NCBI GenBank assembly: GCA_016721425.1
Contig: JADKID010000016.1
Coordinates: 124,001-188,000 of the forward strand
Direction: 5' to 3'
DNA: 64,000 nt
Origin: Bryobacterales bacterium
Lineage (GTDB): Bacteria; Acidobacteriota; Terriglobia; Bryobacterales; Bryobacteraceae
Shown piece by piece: positions 8,305 through 19,147 of the stretch (within the stretch, counting starts at the first letter, position 1; the number at the start of each line of letters is the position of its first letter). A program made the translations under genes and the position numbers. Below the pieces are notes generated by a model. The model was given only the letters and a program-made list of their open reading frames with translations. It did not search any database and had not been told where the DNA came from.

Positions 8305-10224
8305 CTAGCGTAACGCAGGGAGAAGGGAATTCCAGTCGTCGGTCCAGACGCGGGCGGCGGAGGGCGGCGGCGTGGGCGGCAACGGGTTGGGAATGAGTAT
8401 CCAGGTGGAGGCGAGCACGGCGCTCGCGGGGTCGGCTTTGCCGGCGATGGTGGTGGCCACGCGGCCGGAATCGGCGGCGAGGGCGTGGACGGCGGGTTCG
8501 AGATTGAGGAACTGATTGGAGACGTGGATCGCGAGCGTGCCATCCGGCGTGAGGTGGCGGAAGTAGAGCGCCATGGCTTCGCGGGTGAGCAGGTGCATGG
8601 GGATGGAATCGCCGGAGAAGGCGTCGACAATGAGCGAATCGAAGCGCTGAGGAGGCTCCTGAAAGAGACGCAGGCGGGCGTCGCCCTCGACGATCTCGAT
8701 GCGCGCCTCCGATTGGCGGAGGTAGCGGAAATCGAGCCGCGCCATCTGGATGACGAGGGGGTTGATCTCGTAGAAGCGCATGACATCGCCGGGGCGTCCG
8801 TAGGTGGCGAGTGTGCCGGTGCCGAGGCCGATGACGCCGATGTGGCGGTTTGTGCCCGGGCGGCTGAGCAGGAGCCCGGCGCCGCTCTGGGGGCCGTAAT
8901 AGGCGGTGGGTTGGCGATCGCGCGGGGCGTCGAGGAACTGGGAGCCGTGGGTGACCTGGCCGTGGAGCAACTTGCGCGTGCGGCCCTCGTCGAGCACACG
9001 GAGCGTGCCGTAGAAGTTGCGTCCGGAGGCGATGAGGCCGGAGTAGTAACCGGTGACGTGAGCGAGGGCGGGGGTGGCGGCGAGGATGGCGGTGAAGGCG
9101 GCGGCCTGGCGCGCATACCGCGAGACGGCGCGCAGGCGCCACAGGCAGAGAGCGGCGGTGGCGGCCATCAGGAGGGGAAGCTCGAAGTAGCCCTTGAAGA
9201 TCATGGGCGAGAGCGAGCCGGCGGCGAAAGAGCCGAGGGCGCTGCCGGCGGCGACATGGCTCCAGAAGCTGGTGAGGCGGGCGGGCGCGGGCTTGCGGCG
9301 GGCGAGCTCGCCGTGGGCAAAAACGCAGATCAGGAAGAGGCCGGTGGTGTAGAGGATGACCTTGACGATCAGCTCGGCCTGGAGGTCGAAGTAGAGCAGG
9401 GCGCCGGTCATCAGCAGCAGGCCGCCGAGAGCCGCGGCGGCGCCGGGGATGGGGCTGTAACGATCGCGCTCGAAGACCCAGACGAAGCTAAGGAGATAGA
9501 CGAGGAGCGGCAGGACCCACAGCAGCGGAGCCGGGACCACTACCTGGCAGAGATGGGTGGAGGTGGCCATGAGGAAACCCGCGCCGAGGGCGGGCCAGGC
9601 GAGCCAGCGAACGCGGTCCTGCCAGGGCGTGCCGCTAATGAGCGGACGCGGGGGGATAGCAGGGTTGGCCTGATAGAGACCAGCGGCGGTGGCGATCAGG
9701 AGCAGGGCCTCGGCGACAAAGGTCCAGAACCAGATCTGATCGAGTTGACGCAGGCCGAAGCGGGCTTCCCAGAAGAAGGGAAACGAGAGGAGCGCGGCGG
9801 CGCAGGCGGCGTTGGACCAGGCGGAGAGGCGATAGGGCCGGCCGTTGGGATGAGTGAGAGAGTACCAGTGCATGAGGAGCGGGCTGGTGGCGGAGAGGAT
9901 CAGGTAGGGAAGGCCGATGGAACGAGCGAGGGAAGCGATCAGGTGGGAGGCGCCTGGGCCGCTTTCAATGGCGGAGCGGGGCAGCAGGATACAGGCCAGC
10001 AGGGCGGTGGAGTGGGCGATGGCCTGCTGGCGGGGGCGCAGCCAGCGCGTGAGAGCGTGGGCGTAGAGGTAGCCGGCGAGGAGAGCGGTTTGGAAGAAAA
10101 GCAGACACGCCGACCAGACCGCCGCCGAGCCTCCGAGGTGAGGCAAAAGGTGTTTCCCGGCGAGTGGCTGGACGAGGAAGAGTAGGAAGGCGCTCAGAAC
10201 CACGGCCGGACCGAACAGGAACAT
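8305..10224 (-). CDS. Membrane-fused spermidine-synthase-like protein
   Basis: This 639-residue fusion has about ten hydrophobic segments over residues 1-390, followed by a methyltransferase-fold domain. The latter has IGLGTGTLATYG as the nucleotide-binding loop, an acidic residue in YEINP, and DAFSGDSIP, which resembles the catalytic region of spermidine synthases. Such fused proteins are widespread in environmental bacteria and their reaction is not established, so true polyamine synthesis should not be assumed. It is the first gene of the run that continues with phosphomannomutase and the epimerase. Confidence 0.85.
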   Translation of the reverse strand: MFLFGPAVVLSAFLLFLVQPLAGKHLLPHLGGSAAVWSACLLFFQTALLAGYLYAHALTRWLRPRQQAIAHSTALLACILLPRSAIESGPGASHLIASLARSIGLPYLILSATSPLLMHWYSLTHPNGRPYRLSAWSNAACAAALLSFPFFWEARFGLRQLDQIWFWTFVAEALLLIATAAGLYQANPAIPPRPLISGTPWQDRVRWLAWPALGAGFLMATSTHLCQVVVPAPLLWVLPLLVYLLSFVWVFERDRYSPIPGAAAALGGLLLMTGALLYFDLQAELIVKVILYTTGLFLICVFAHGELARRKPAPARLTSFWSHVAAGSALGSFAAGSLSPMIFKGYFELPLLMAATAALCLWRLRAVSRYARQAAAFTAILAATPALAHVTGYYSGLIASGRNFYGTLRVLDEGRTRKLLHGQVTHGSQFLDAPRDRQPTAYYGPQSGAGLLLSRPGTNRHIGVIGLGTGTLATYGRPGDVMRFYEINPLVIQMARLDFRYLRQSEARIEIVEGDARLRLFQEPPQRFDSLIVDAFSGDSIPMHLLTREAMALYFRHLTPDGTLAIHVSNQFLNLEPAVHALAADSGRVATTIAGKADPASAVLASTWILIPNPLPPTPPPSAARVWTDDWNSLLPALR

Positions 10225-10266
10225 GTAGTTCCAGTGTAGCGGTCCGGCCGTAGGCAGCGCAGGCGG

Positions 10267-11034
10267 CTAGGGCAGCATGGCGCTGGTGTTATCCATCTCC
10301 ATGTTCGTGTCGTTCATGAGCTCGATGGCCTTGCCGCCGCGATAGAAGATGGTGTTGGCCTTGAAAACATTGGCCATCGACATCGACGAGGCCTGAATGC
10401 CGGTTCCGAAACCGGAGACGAGGTTGCCGTAAATGAGATCGCCGCGGGGCCCCATGGGGTCGTTGTCAGCGGGGTTGTAGCAGATGCCCAGCGCGCCGTT
10501 CATTCCGGCGGTGAGGGTGTTGTTGGCGATGCGGTTGCCGCCGCTCATGCCGCCACGGACAAAGATGCCGAGGCCCGTGTTGTAGATGGCGTTGTCTTCC
10601 ACCACCACGTTGCGGGATTGCACGATCATGATGGCGGTTTCCGGAGGGAGTGTCACGATGGGCAGGCCTTCGCCGCGAATTTGCAGGTCTTTCAGGACGA
10701 CGTTGCGGCTGTTCATGACGATAACGCCGAATGCGAGATTGGAGATGAGCCCGTTTTTCACCTGGACTCCGCTGGCGCCCATGATGCGCACGCCGACGCC
10801 GAGTTTGCCGCCGGGGCCGGAGATCATGGTGCCATTGAGGTCCAGCGTCACATCGCTGGCGGTGATCTCGATGGCCGCGCGGCTTGTGGAGACGGACCGG
10901 CGATCGCCTTGCAGGACGTAGTTGCCGGGCGAATCGATCAGGCCGCTGCCGGGGACCGGGCGTGCGTCATCGCCGGCCATTGCCAAACCGCACATCATCG
11001 TTGCGGCCATGGCCGCTTTGGTCCAAGTTTTCAT
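10267..11034 (-). CDS. Exported right-handed beta-helix protein
   Basis: The 255-residue protein has a good signal peptide (about 1-20, ending AMA) and then short repeats of beta-helix type rich in N, G and V (for example VTLDLNGT, NGLISN, NVVLKDL, NVVVEDN, NRIANNT). Parallel beta-helix folds are common in carbohydrate-active and surface proteins. No catalytic residues can be assigned, so enzymatic activity is not claimed. The ATG follows a GGGAGG ribosome-binding site. It is divergent from the outer-membrane protein gene at 11128, with a shared 93-base promoter region. Confidence 0.8.
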   Translation of the reverse strand: MKTWTKAAMAATMMCGLAMAGDDARPVPGSGLIDSPGNYVLQGDRRSVSTSRAAIEITASDVTLDLNGTMISGPGGKLGVGVRIMGASGVQVKNGLISNLAFGVIVMNSRNVVLKDLQIRGEGLPIVTLPPETAIMIVQSRNVVVEDNAIYNTGLGIFVRGGMSGGNRIANNTLTAGMNGALGICYNPADNDPMGPRGDLIYGNLVSGFGTGIQASSMSMANVFKANTIFYRGGKAIELMNDTNMEMDNTSAMLP

Positions 11035-11127
11035 TGATTGCCTCCCAGAGATTCATGCAGGCTTTGTGCCTGACGCAAGCAATGTCGAAGTGAACGGGAA
11101 AATCCCCCTCTGTTAAACTCAAAAAAG

Positions 11128-11784
11128 ATGATGGTTCTTCGCTGGCTCCCCGTTGCGCTGCTGTTCGCTGGTTCGTTGACCGCCCAAGACAGCTTTGTGG
11201 GCGGGTTTTTTGGCGTGTCGACGTTGTCCGGCGATGCGCGCACGGATGTGACGGCCGCGGGGGCGAGGTTCAGTTCCTACAAGCCCGAGAATGGAGCCAC
11301 GGCGGTGGCCTTCGGCGGGCGGCACCTGACAGACTTCTTCTCCGTGATGGGCAGTTATTCGTGGAATCGGAATGCTGTGCTGCTGGCGTATGGGAGCACG
11401 GTGCCGGCGGAGGCGTACGCGCAGCCGTTCCGGGCGACGCTGCACACCGGCATGGGCGAGGGGATGCTGTACTTCCGGAACCGCCGGAGCCGGGTACGGC
11501 CGTACTTATCGACTGGGATGGGATTCACGCGGACTCAGCTTCAGGCGGACGGGGCGCCGGTGGTTTCGGGCGTGCCCGCGCGGCCGGCGGACTCCACGTC
11601 GCGAACGGGGCCAGCGTTCCGGTTTGCGGTGGGGATCGACCTGATGATGACAAAGCGCGCGGCGTTCCGGTATAGCTTCTCGGAGACGATTCAAGGGAAT
11701 CCGATGAGCGAGGCGCTGACGCCGGTGGGGCAACGGAAGCTGGCCAATTTCCAGAACTGGTTCGGGTTCGCGTTCTTCTTCTAG
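11128..11784 (+). CDS. Outer-membrane beta-barrel protein
   Basis: The 218-residue protein begins with a signal peptide ending LTAQ. It continues with alternating hydrophobic/polar strands, many aromatic residues and glycines, and ends with an aromatic C-terminus (GFAFFF), the usual signature of barrels inserted by BAM. The size suggests an eight-stranded OmpA/OmpW-like barrel. Function unknown. It converges on the small gene at 11797 with only 12 bases between stops. Confidence 0.8.
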   Translation: MMVLRWLPVALLFAGSLTAQDSFVGGFFGVSTLSGDARTDVTAAGARFSSYKPENGATAVAFGGRHLTDFFSVMGSYSWNRNAVLLAYGSTVPAEAYAQPFRATLHTGMGEGMLYFRNRRSRVRPYLSTGMGFTRTQLQADGAPVVSGVPARPADSTSRTGPAFRFAVGIDLMMTKRAAFRYSFSETIQGNPMSEALTPVGQRKLANFQNWFGFAFFF

Positions 11785-11796
11785 CAGTTGCCTCGG

Positions 11797-12129
11797 CTAT
11801 TTCTGGAACTGGGCGTACGGGCAGTGCGGCCACCAGATGGGGGCATGTTCCATGTGCTCGGCCAGAACGCGAGCGTGGCAGACGCTGCAATAGAACATCT
11901 GCTTCACGGGCGTGCCGACGGGCGTGATCTGCACGAGCTCTTCGAAAACGCAGAGGGGGTGGCCGGCCTGCTTGGTGGCGGTGACATCGAGCAGCGGGCC
12001 TGATTCCTGCTGGGCAGCGATGAGGGCGCTGTAAGTGAGGCTGAGCAGGCGCGCGGGGGCGCCGGTTTCCGGGAAGTTGTCCTCGGCGGTGTCAGCGGCG
12101 AGCTGCTTGAAGATCAGATCATCATCCAT
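11797..12129 (-). CDS. Small CxxCH protein coupled to ECF sigma factor
   Basis: An unrecognised 110-residue protein starting MDDDL. Its ATG overlaps the end of the sigma-factor gene by eight bases. The C-terminal third contains YCSVCH and later H and C residues (EHMEH, PHC), likely to bind zinc because no signal peptide is present; a haem role would need export. Its tight coupling suggests that it modulates the sigma factor, perhaps as an unconventional anti-sigma factor, but it lacks the classic H-x3-C-x2-C zinc anti-sigma arrangement. Similar sigma plus small-protein pairs may exist in relatives; this was not checked. Confidence 0.7.
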   Translation of the reverse strand: MDDDLIFKQLAADTAEDNFPETGAPARLLSLTYSALIAAQQESGPLLDVTATKQAGHPLCVFEELVQITPVGTPVKQMFYCSVCHARVLAEHMEHAPIWWPHCPYAQFQK

Positions 12130-12685
12130 GGCGAGTCTCGCTATTCCATTTTGCGCGGAATTGATCGCGGGCGCGAGCCAGGGCGCGTTCCACGGCCTTG
12201 ACGGTTTTGCCGGTGGCGGCGGCCATATGTTCGGCGCTCTGTCCTTCCCAGTAGCGCCAGAGGAGGAGGGTCCGGGGCTCTTCCGGCATCTCTTCGAGGA
12301 GGGTCCAAATACGCTGGCGCTGTTGCTGGGTTTCGAGGTCGAGGACCAGGTCGGAGTCGGCGGCGGGTTCCGGGGTGTTCTCGTCCCAGTCACACTCGCG
12401 GAGGCGGCAGCGGTAGTGGTCCTGAACTTTGTGGCGGGCGATGGCGAGGAGCCATGCCTTCAAGCCGGATTCCTGGCGAAAGCGATGGAGGCATTGCCAG
12501 GCTTCGAGGAAGACCTGCTGAAAGAGGTCGTCGACGAGGTCGTGCCTGGGCATCAGGCGGCGGCAGAGATAGCCGTGCAAGGCGCCACCATAACGCGCCA
12601 CGATTTCAGCGGTGGCTTTGCGGTCCTTGTTCAGGACCGCAGCCACCAACTCTGATTCGCCTGTCTCCTGTGTCGCCAGTTCCAC
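12122..12685 (-). CDS. ECF-type RNA polymerase sigma factor
   Basis: A 187-residue sigma-70-family protein with region 2 (about 25-95, including DDLFQQVFLEAW and AWLLAIARHKVQDHY) and region 4 (about 125-180, with a helix-turn-helix around GQSAEHMAAATGKTVKAVE). There is no region 3, as expected for extracytoplasmic-function sigmas. No transmembrane anti-sigma gene adjoins it; the only coupled partner is the small CxxCH protein that overlaps its end. Confidence 0.93.
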   Translation of the reverse strand: MELATQETGESELVAAVLNKDRKATAEIVARYGGALHGYLCRRLMPRHDLVDDLFQQVFLEAWQCLHRFRQESGLKAWLLAIARHKVQDHYRCRLRECDWDENTPEPAADSDLVLDLETQQQRQRIWTLLEEMPEEPRTLLLWRYWEGQSAEHMAAATGKTVKAVERALARARDQFRAKWNSETRHG

Positions 12686-12752
12686 TCCTTACACTTGTCG
12701 CGGCCGCGGGCGAAATCCCCCGCGAAAGGACAGCGTCGGGTTAGGAGAGTCG

Positions 12753-13112
12753 TTACTTGGGCAGATTGTCGCCGGAGAGGCGCGTGAAGCGGTTGATCTG
12801 CTTGATGACGATGAAGATGGCAAAGGCCACGATCAGGAACTGAATGATGATGTTGACGAAGTTGCCGTAGGCGACAACCGCGGCGCCGGCTTTCTTGGCT
12901 GCGGCGAGGTTCTCATAGGTCTTGCCGTCCAGCGGAACGTAGAGCTGCGTGAGGTCTACTCTTCCCAGCACAAGGCCGAGGACCGGGTTGATGATGTCCT
13001 CCACGAGCGAGGTAGTGATCTTGCCGAAGGCACCACCGATGATGACGCCGACAGCCAGATCCATGACGTTGCCCTTGAGGGCGAATTCTTTGAACTCAGA
13101 GATCATTCCCAT
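12753..13112 (-). CDS. mscL: Large-conductance mechanosensitive channel
   Basis: A 119-residue MscL subunit. The first transmembrane helix carries NVMDLAVGVIIGGAFGKI, the hallmark pore-lining sequence, and the second helix is FVNIIIQFLIVAFAIFIV at about 85-102, followed by a basic cytoplasmic helix. The homopentamer releases solutes on hypo-osmotic shock at the inner membrane. It lies 14 bases after the TPR gene. Confidence 0.97.
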   Translation of the reverse strand: MGMISEFKEFALKGNVMDLAVGVIIGGAFGKITTSLVEDIINPVLGLVLGRVDLTQLYVPLDGKTYENLAAAKKAGAAVVAYGNFVNIIIQFLIVAFAIFIVIKQINRFTRLSGDNLPK

Positions 13113-13126
13113 GGGTTAGGATTCTA

Positions 13127-14311
13127 TCACTTCGCTCCGGAGATTGAGGTTTTTTCTTTTTGTGTAAACGGGCGGCTCAGGTAGCGCCGGGCGGACCGGG
13201 CCTCGTCGGAGTGGGGCCAATCGCGGACAGCGGTGCGGTAGGCCGCGCGGGCGTCGTCGCGGAGGCCCTTGAGGTCCAGGCACTGGCCCAGGCGGAGCCA
13301 GGCGCTGGCGGCGGAATTGGGGTCCAGGAACTGGGCGTTGGCGGTGGCGCGGCGGAGGTGGCGGATGGCGGCGTCTGTCTCGTCGTACCAGAAGAGGAGA
13401 TTGCCGCGGGCGTACTCGATGCGTTCCAGGGAGAGAGTGCCGAAGCCGGGCGAGCCGTCGAGTTTGAGTTCCTCCACGCGGGTGAGGGCTTGCAGAGCCT
13501 TCTCTTTGTCGCCGAGGTCGGCATACATCTGGGAGAGCTCGAAGAGAATCAACCAGTTGCGGGGGTAGCGCTCGTGGAGGCTGAGGCAGATGGGGATGGC
13601 GTCCTGGGGGCGGCGTTCGCGGCGGGCGATGATGCCGAGGAGGATCTCGGCGTCCACTTTGTTGTCCGTTCCCTTTTCGGCGACCAGTTGCAGGGTACGG
13701 ATGCCGCCCTCCCGGTCGCCGTGGAAGCCGAGGAGGATGACTAGCGCGCGTGTGGTGGCGGGCAGCGAGCCCACCATGTAGTCATGGGCGCCCTGCATCA
13801 GCATGGCGTCGATGTTGGCGGGGTCCAATTCCGCGACGCGGTTGTGCAGTTTGCGGGCGGCCGTCGAGTCGCGCAGGGCGTCGAGCCAAGCCTTGCGGAC
13901 GAGGTAGTTGTATGTGCCCCGGAAGCTGAGGGCGGCACCCTGGGCGTAAAGTGCGGCGGTGTCGTTGGGGTCCTTTTCCAGCGCCGCTTTGGAGAGGCGG
14001 ATCGATTCGGCGATGGCTTCGTCGAACAGCTTCTGCTCGGCGGGGGTGGGTTCCATGCCGGGTTGGCGGGCGAAGGCGTTGCCGCCGGTGACCATCTCGG
14101 TTTCCAGCGCTCCGGCGCGGAACATCATGGAGAAGAGCACGGCCTGGGCCAGATGGTTTTGAAGTTGTGGATTGGCGGGGTCTTCGGTGGCGGCCTGCTG
14201 GAATGCGGCGATGGCCTGGGGGAACTCGATGTTGTAGAAGTGGTCGTATCCCGTTACGACGAGCGGGTTGGATGCCGTTTGCAGAAGGAGTAACGTAGCC
14301 AGGAGTATCAC
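13127..14311 (-). CDS. Exported TPR-repeat protein
   Basis: The 394-residue protein starts at a GTG that overlaps the queG stop as GTGA. It has a short N-terminal hydrophobic segment and then tetratricopeptide-like helices throughout (AIAAFQQAATEDPANPQ, AALEKDPNDTAALYAQG, AYRTAVRDWPHSDEA). TPR proteins act as scaffolds; the partner is unknown. The coupling to queG is probably translational convenience rather than a shared pathway. Confidence 0.82.
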   Translation of the reverse strand: MILLATLLLLQTASNPLVVTGYDHFYNIEFPQAIAAFQQAATEDPANPQLQNHLAQAVLFSMMFRAGALETEMVTGGNAFARQPGMEPTPAEQKLFDEAIAESIRLSKAALEKDPNDTAALYAQGAALSFRGTYNYLVRKAWLDALRDSTAARKLHNRVAELDPANIDAMLMQGAHDYMVGSLPATTRALVILLGFHGDREGGIRTLQLVAEKGTDNKVDAEILLGIIARRERRPQDAIPICLSLHERYPRNWLILFELSQMYADLGDKEKALQALTRVEELKLDGSPGFGTLSLERIEYARGNLLFWYDETDAAIRHLRRATANAQFLDPNSAASAWLRLGQCLDLKGLRDDARAAYRTAVRDWPHSDEARSARRYLSRPFTQKEKTSISGAK

Positions 14312-15366
14312 CGGGGGAGATCCTCCAGGCGCCCGATGGCCCAGGCGGCGTGCTCGCGGACGGCGTCGTCGTCGTGGGTGGCAAGTTGCTGTAAATCGAG
14401 GAGATAGCCGGGATCACCGGAGTTCCCCATGGCGGTGGCGACGTTGCGCAGCAGGCCGGCGTGTTTGGTGCGCCAGAGCGGGGTATGACGGAAGCGGGCG
14501 CGGAAGGCGTCTGGCGTGAGGGCGGCGAGTTCGGTGAGGTTGGGGTTGGCGTGGACGGGCTGGAACGCGGGTTCGGTGGTCAGAGGCGCGCGGCGATTCC
14601 ACGGGCAGACGTCCTGGCAGATGTCGCAGCCAAAGATGTGGCTGCCGGAGAGGGCGCGGTGTTCCTGGGCGAGCGCGCCCTTTTGCTCGATGGTCCAGGT
14701 GGAGATGCAGAGGCGGGCGTCGAGACGGTAGCGGCCGTCGGGGGCGGGGACCAAGGCCTGGGTGGGGCAGGCGTCAATGCAGGCGCGGCAGGTGCCGCAG
14801 CGATCCGGCGGCGGTGTGTCCGGGGGGAGGTCCAGGGAGATGAGGATCTCGCCGAGGAAGAACCAGGAGCCGTAGGGCTCGTTGATGAGGCAGGTGTTGC
14901 GGCCGATCCAACCCAGGCCGGCGTTGCGGGCGAGGGAGCGTTCGAGCAGAGGCGCGGTATCCACCGAGAGCCTGTATTCGAACGGTCCCCAGGCGGCAAG
15001 TAGTTGATTAGTCAGGGCTTGGAGGGCTGAGCGGAGCGTGTCGTGATAGTCGGATGGCCCCCAAGCGTAGCGCGAGATGGAGTGCTGCTCCGGGCCGGGC
15101 GTGTTGTAGAGGAGCCCGAGGCAGAGCACGGAGCGGGCGGAGGGCAGGAGCGAGCGCGGGTCTTGGCGGAGGGCGGCGCGGTGATCGGTCAGATAGGCCA
15201 TCGGGCCTGCCATGCCGGCCGCAACCCATTGCTGGTACAGGGGAAAGTCCGCCACGGGCACAGCCGGGGCGACGCCCGCGAGCTGAAACCCCTGGGCGCG
15301 GGCGGCATCAAAGAAGCAGGCGCGGCTGGCGATGGACGGAATCTGGCGTATCTCCTCTGGAATCAT
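14308..15366 (-). CDS. queG: Epoxyqueuosine reductase
   Basis: A 352-residue protein starting MIPEE; an in-frame start 42 bases further upstream is possible but less likely. Two ferredoxin-like cysteine sets are visible, C190/C193/C196/C200 and C247/C250/C254 with C220, as in the two [4Fe-4S] clusters of QueG. An SVDTAPLLE segment holds the likely catalytic Asp136. A HEAT-like C-terminus (DDDAVREHAAWAIGRLE) is typical. It carries out the last step of queuosine modification of tRNA, reducing epoxyqueuosine with a cobalamin cofactor. Confidence 0.95.
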   Translation of the reverse strand: MIPEEIRQIPSIASRACFFDAARAQGFQLAGVAPAVPVADFPLYQQWVAAGMAGPMAYLTDHRAALRQDPRSLLPSARSVLCLGLLYNTPGPEQHSISRYAWGPSDYHDTLRSALQALTNQLLAAWGPFEYRLSVDTAPLLERSLARNAGLGWIGRNTCLINEPYGSWFFLGEILISLDLPPDTPPPDRCGTCRACIDACPTQALVPAPDGRYRLDARLCISTWTIEQKGALAQEHRALSGSHIFGCDICQDVCPWNRRAPLTTEPAFQPVHANPNLTELAALTPDAFRARFRHTPLWRTKHAGLLRNVATAMGNSGDPGYLLDLQQLATHDDDAVREHAAWAIGRLEDLPR

Positions 15367-15406
15367 GCTACTATGCCGGGCGCTCCGTTTAACCCCGGAT
15401 TGTTCC

Positions 15407-15466
15407 ATTCAGAGGCGAAAGGGTGCTGTTCGACAAACAACTGTAGCCCCTTTCGATCATCTGAAT
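15407..15466 (+). promoter_or_regulatory. Long imperfect hairpin upstream of Tes-like gene
   Basis: Two perfect pairing blocks, ATTCAGA/TCTGAAT (15407-15413 with 15460-15466) and CGAAAGGG/CCCTTTCG (15416-15423 with 15448-15455), are separated by a small internal loop and close a 24-base apical region. It lies about 70 bases before the Tes-like start and just before a TAGAAT that could be a -10 box. It could be an operator or, if transcription starts upstream, an RNA leader. It has no U-tract, so a terminator is unlikely. Confidence 0.5.
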
Positions 15467-15537
15467 AGAATTGTAATGAACACCTGTCTGCTCGCGCACG
15501 GAGCAGGCGGAACCATGACAGGAGTCCACGAGGAAAA

Positions 15538-17631
<2,094 letters not shown>

Positions 17632-17653
17632 TTCGAATCCCGGTTAGAACATT

Positions 17654-17696
17654 CTGGCGGCCACGGCGATTGCGCTGTGGCCGCCAGTTTCATTTT
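17654..17696 (+). terminator. Rho-independent terminator of the Tes-like gene
   Basis: A perfect 11-bp GC-rich stem (17654-17664 with 17677-17687) closes a 12-base loop and is followed by TTTCATTTT, 22 bases after the stop codon. It isolates the Tes-like gene from the next plus-strand gene. Confidence 0.85.
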
Positions 17697-17787
17697 GGGG
17701 TGGCCGAACTCGCCGGCGCCATGACCGCAACCTAGCGGTTTCATCTTCAATATCGAGACCAAACGGTCTGATCGTGGTCTAAGTGGT

Positions 17788-19107
17788 ATGCGCGAGTCGA
17801 AGCCAGCCTGGCACAACCCCTTCCGGATCGCACTCCTGGTCTCCCTCGCCGCGGGCTCGCTGCCCGCCCAGACCGCGCCCGACCTCACTGCGGCGAGGTT
17901 AGGACTTTCGGAATTCCAGCGTGTATGTGAGGAGGCTGGTGACCGAATGTGGGGCGTGCCGTTGTGCGGCAGGCTGCTACTGGTAGATTCCAGAAGCCGA
18001 ATGACTGTGGCAAACATGCCGGATCCGGAAGGGACGTTCCGAGATGCCGGTGGCTTATTTGTAGGCTCGCTCCCGCCGGAGATTCTGATTGCCAACACCT
18101 CAATTCGGTGGGGAAACGAGGACTGGGCGATGGTGTCGCTGCCCCTTCCCACGGACGAATTCCTGCGGCTGCGATTGCTCGTTCACGAATCGTTCCACCG
18201 CCTGCAAGCGAGACTCGGACTGCGGGCGGCCGATACCGCGGGCGGTCACCTGGACTCCGAATCCGGGCGACTCTGGTTGCGGCTGGAACTGAGAGCTCTG
18301 GCGCAGGCGTTGCGGCTGGACGGCGCCGCTGCCCGGACCGCTGCTGAGGACGCCCTTCTTTTCCGGGCTGTCCGGCATTCCCTCCACCCGCGTGCCCAGG
18401 TTCTGGAGTCCGCCCTGGAGATTCAGGAAGGACTCGCCGAGTACACCGGGACGGTGATTGCGCTGGGCCAGTCCGGGGAATCGCCGGTCAGAGTTGCCCG
18501 CGCGGTGGAGGATTTTGAGGATCAGAGTTCGTTTTCCCGATCGTTTGCGTACGCGACGGGACCAGCGCTCGGCCTGCTGTTGGACAAGCATGCTCCAGGC
18601 TGGCGCAAGGGGCTTACCCGCGATTCCAGCCTTGGCTCCCTGCTGGGCCACGCGCTCAACGTTCGAGCGGGAACAGATCCCGTCCATCTGGCTCAATCCC
18701 GCGGGGAGCGCTATGGACTTCGCGCAGTGGCAGCGGCGGAACGTGGCCGCGCTGTGCGGACCCAGGCGTTGCTGGCAGGCTACCGAGCGCGCTTCCTGGA
18801 TGGTCCGGTGCTTCTGTTTCCCAGAACGGAGGAACTCCGGCGCTCTTTCAACCCGAACAACCTGGTCCCGCTCGGCGACAGCGGTACCGTATACCCGACC
18901 GGAACCTTCGTCAGCCGTTGGGGCAAACTCCAGATTGACGATGTCGGTGGGTTGCTCGCTACGGACAACCAAACGCTTCGCGTGAGCGCGCCAGCGGAAC
19001 TGTCCGCGCGTCCGCTGTCCGGTCCTGGCTGGCGATTGGAATTGGCTCCAGGTTGGACGGTCAGGCCGGGCACGATTGCGGGCAGTTTTGTGGTGGTTCC
19101 GGAGTAG
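17788..19107 (+). CDS. Putative exported zinc metallopeptidase-like protein
   Basis: No family could be named. The 439-residue protein has a signal peptide ending LPAQ (about 1-28). It has an HESFH motif (H133, E134, H137) of HExxH type and, 80 residues on, QEGLAEYTG with E214 and E218, one of which could be the third zinc ligand of a gluzincin-like site. The C-terminal 130 residues look beta-rich. No ribosome-binding site is evident before the ATG. It converges on the SH3 lipoprotein gene. The metallopeptidase idea rests only on the motif and spacing. Confidence 0.7.
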   Translation: MRESKPAWHNPFRIALLVSLAAGSLPAQTAPDLTAARLGLSEFQRVCEEAGDRMWGVPLCGRLLLVDSRSRMTVANMPDPEGTFRDAGGLFVGSLPPEILIANTSIRWGNEDWAMVSLPLPTDEFLRLRLLVHESFHRLQARLGLRAADTAGGHLDSESGRLWLRLELRALAQALRLDGAAARTAAEDALLFRAVRHSLHPRAQVLESALEIQEGLAEYTGTVIALGQSGESPVRVARAVEDFEDQSSFSRSFAYATGPALGLLLDKHAPGWRKGLTRDSSLGSLLGHALNVRAGTDPVHLAQSRGERYGLRAVAAAERGRAVRTQALLAGYRARFLDGPVLLFPRTEELRRSFNPNNLVPLGDSGTVYPTGTFVSRWGKLQIDDVGGLLATDNQTLRVSAPAELSARPLSGPGWRLELAPGWTVRPGTIAGSFVVVPE

Positions 19108-19113
19108 CCCCGC

Positions 19114-19130
19114 GCCGTGGTTGGCACGGC
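19114..19130. terminator. Small hairpin between convergent genes
   Basis: GCCGTG and CACGGC pair perfectly around a five-base loop in the 40-base gap between the stops of two convergent genes. There is no U-tract on either side, so its role as a terminator is weakly supported. Confidence 0.3.
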
Positions 19131-19147
19131 CTGGAAGCGGCTGTGCT

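Noticed and set aside
12612..13184. 190-residue plus-strand frame over mscL
   Set aside because: Antisense to a certain mscL gene.
17632..17645. TTCGAATCC resembling a tRNA T-loop just after the Tes-like stop
   Set aside because: There is no complementary stem and no cloverleaf before it.
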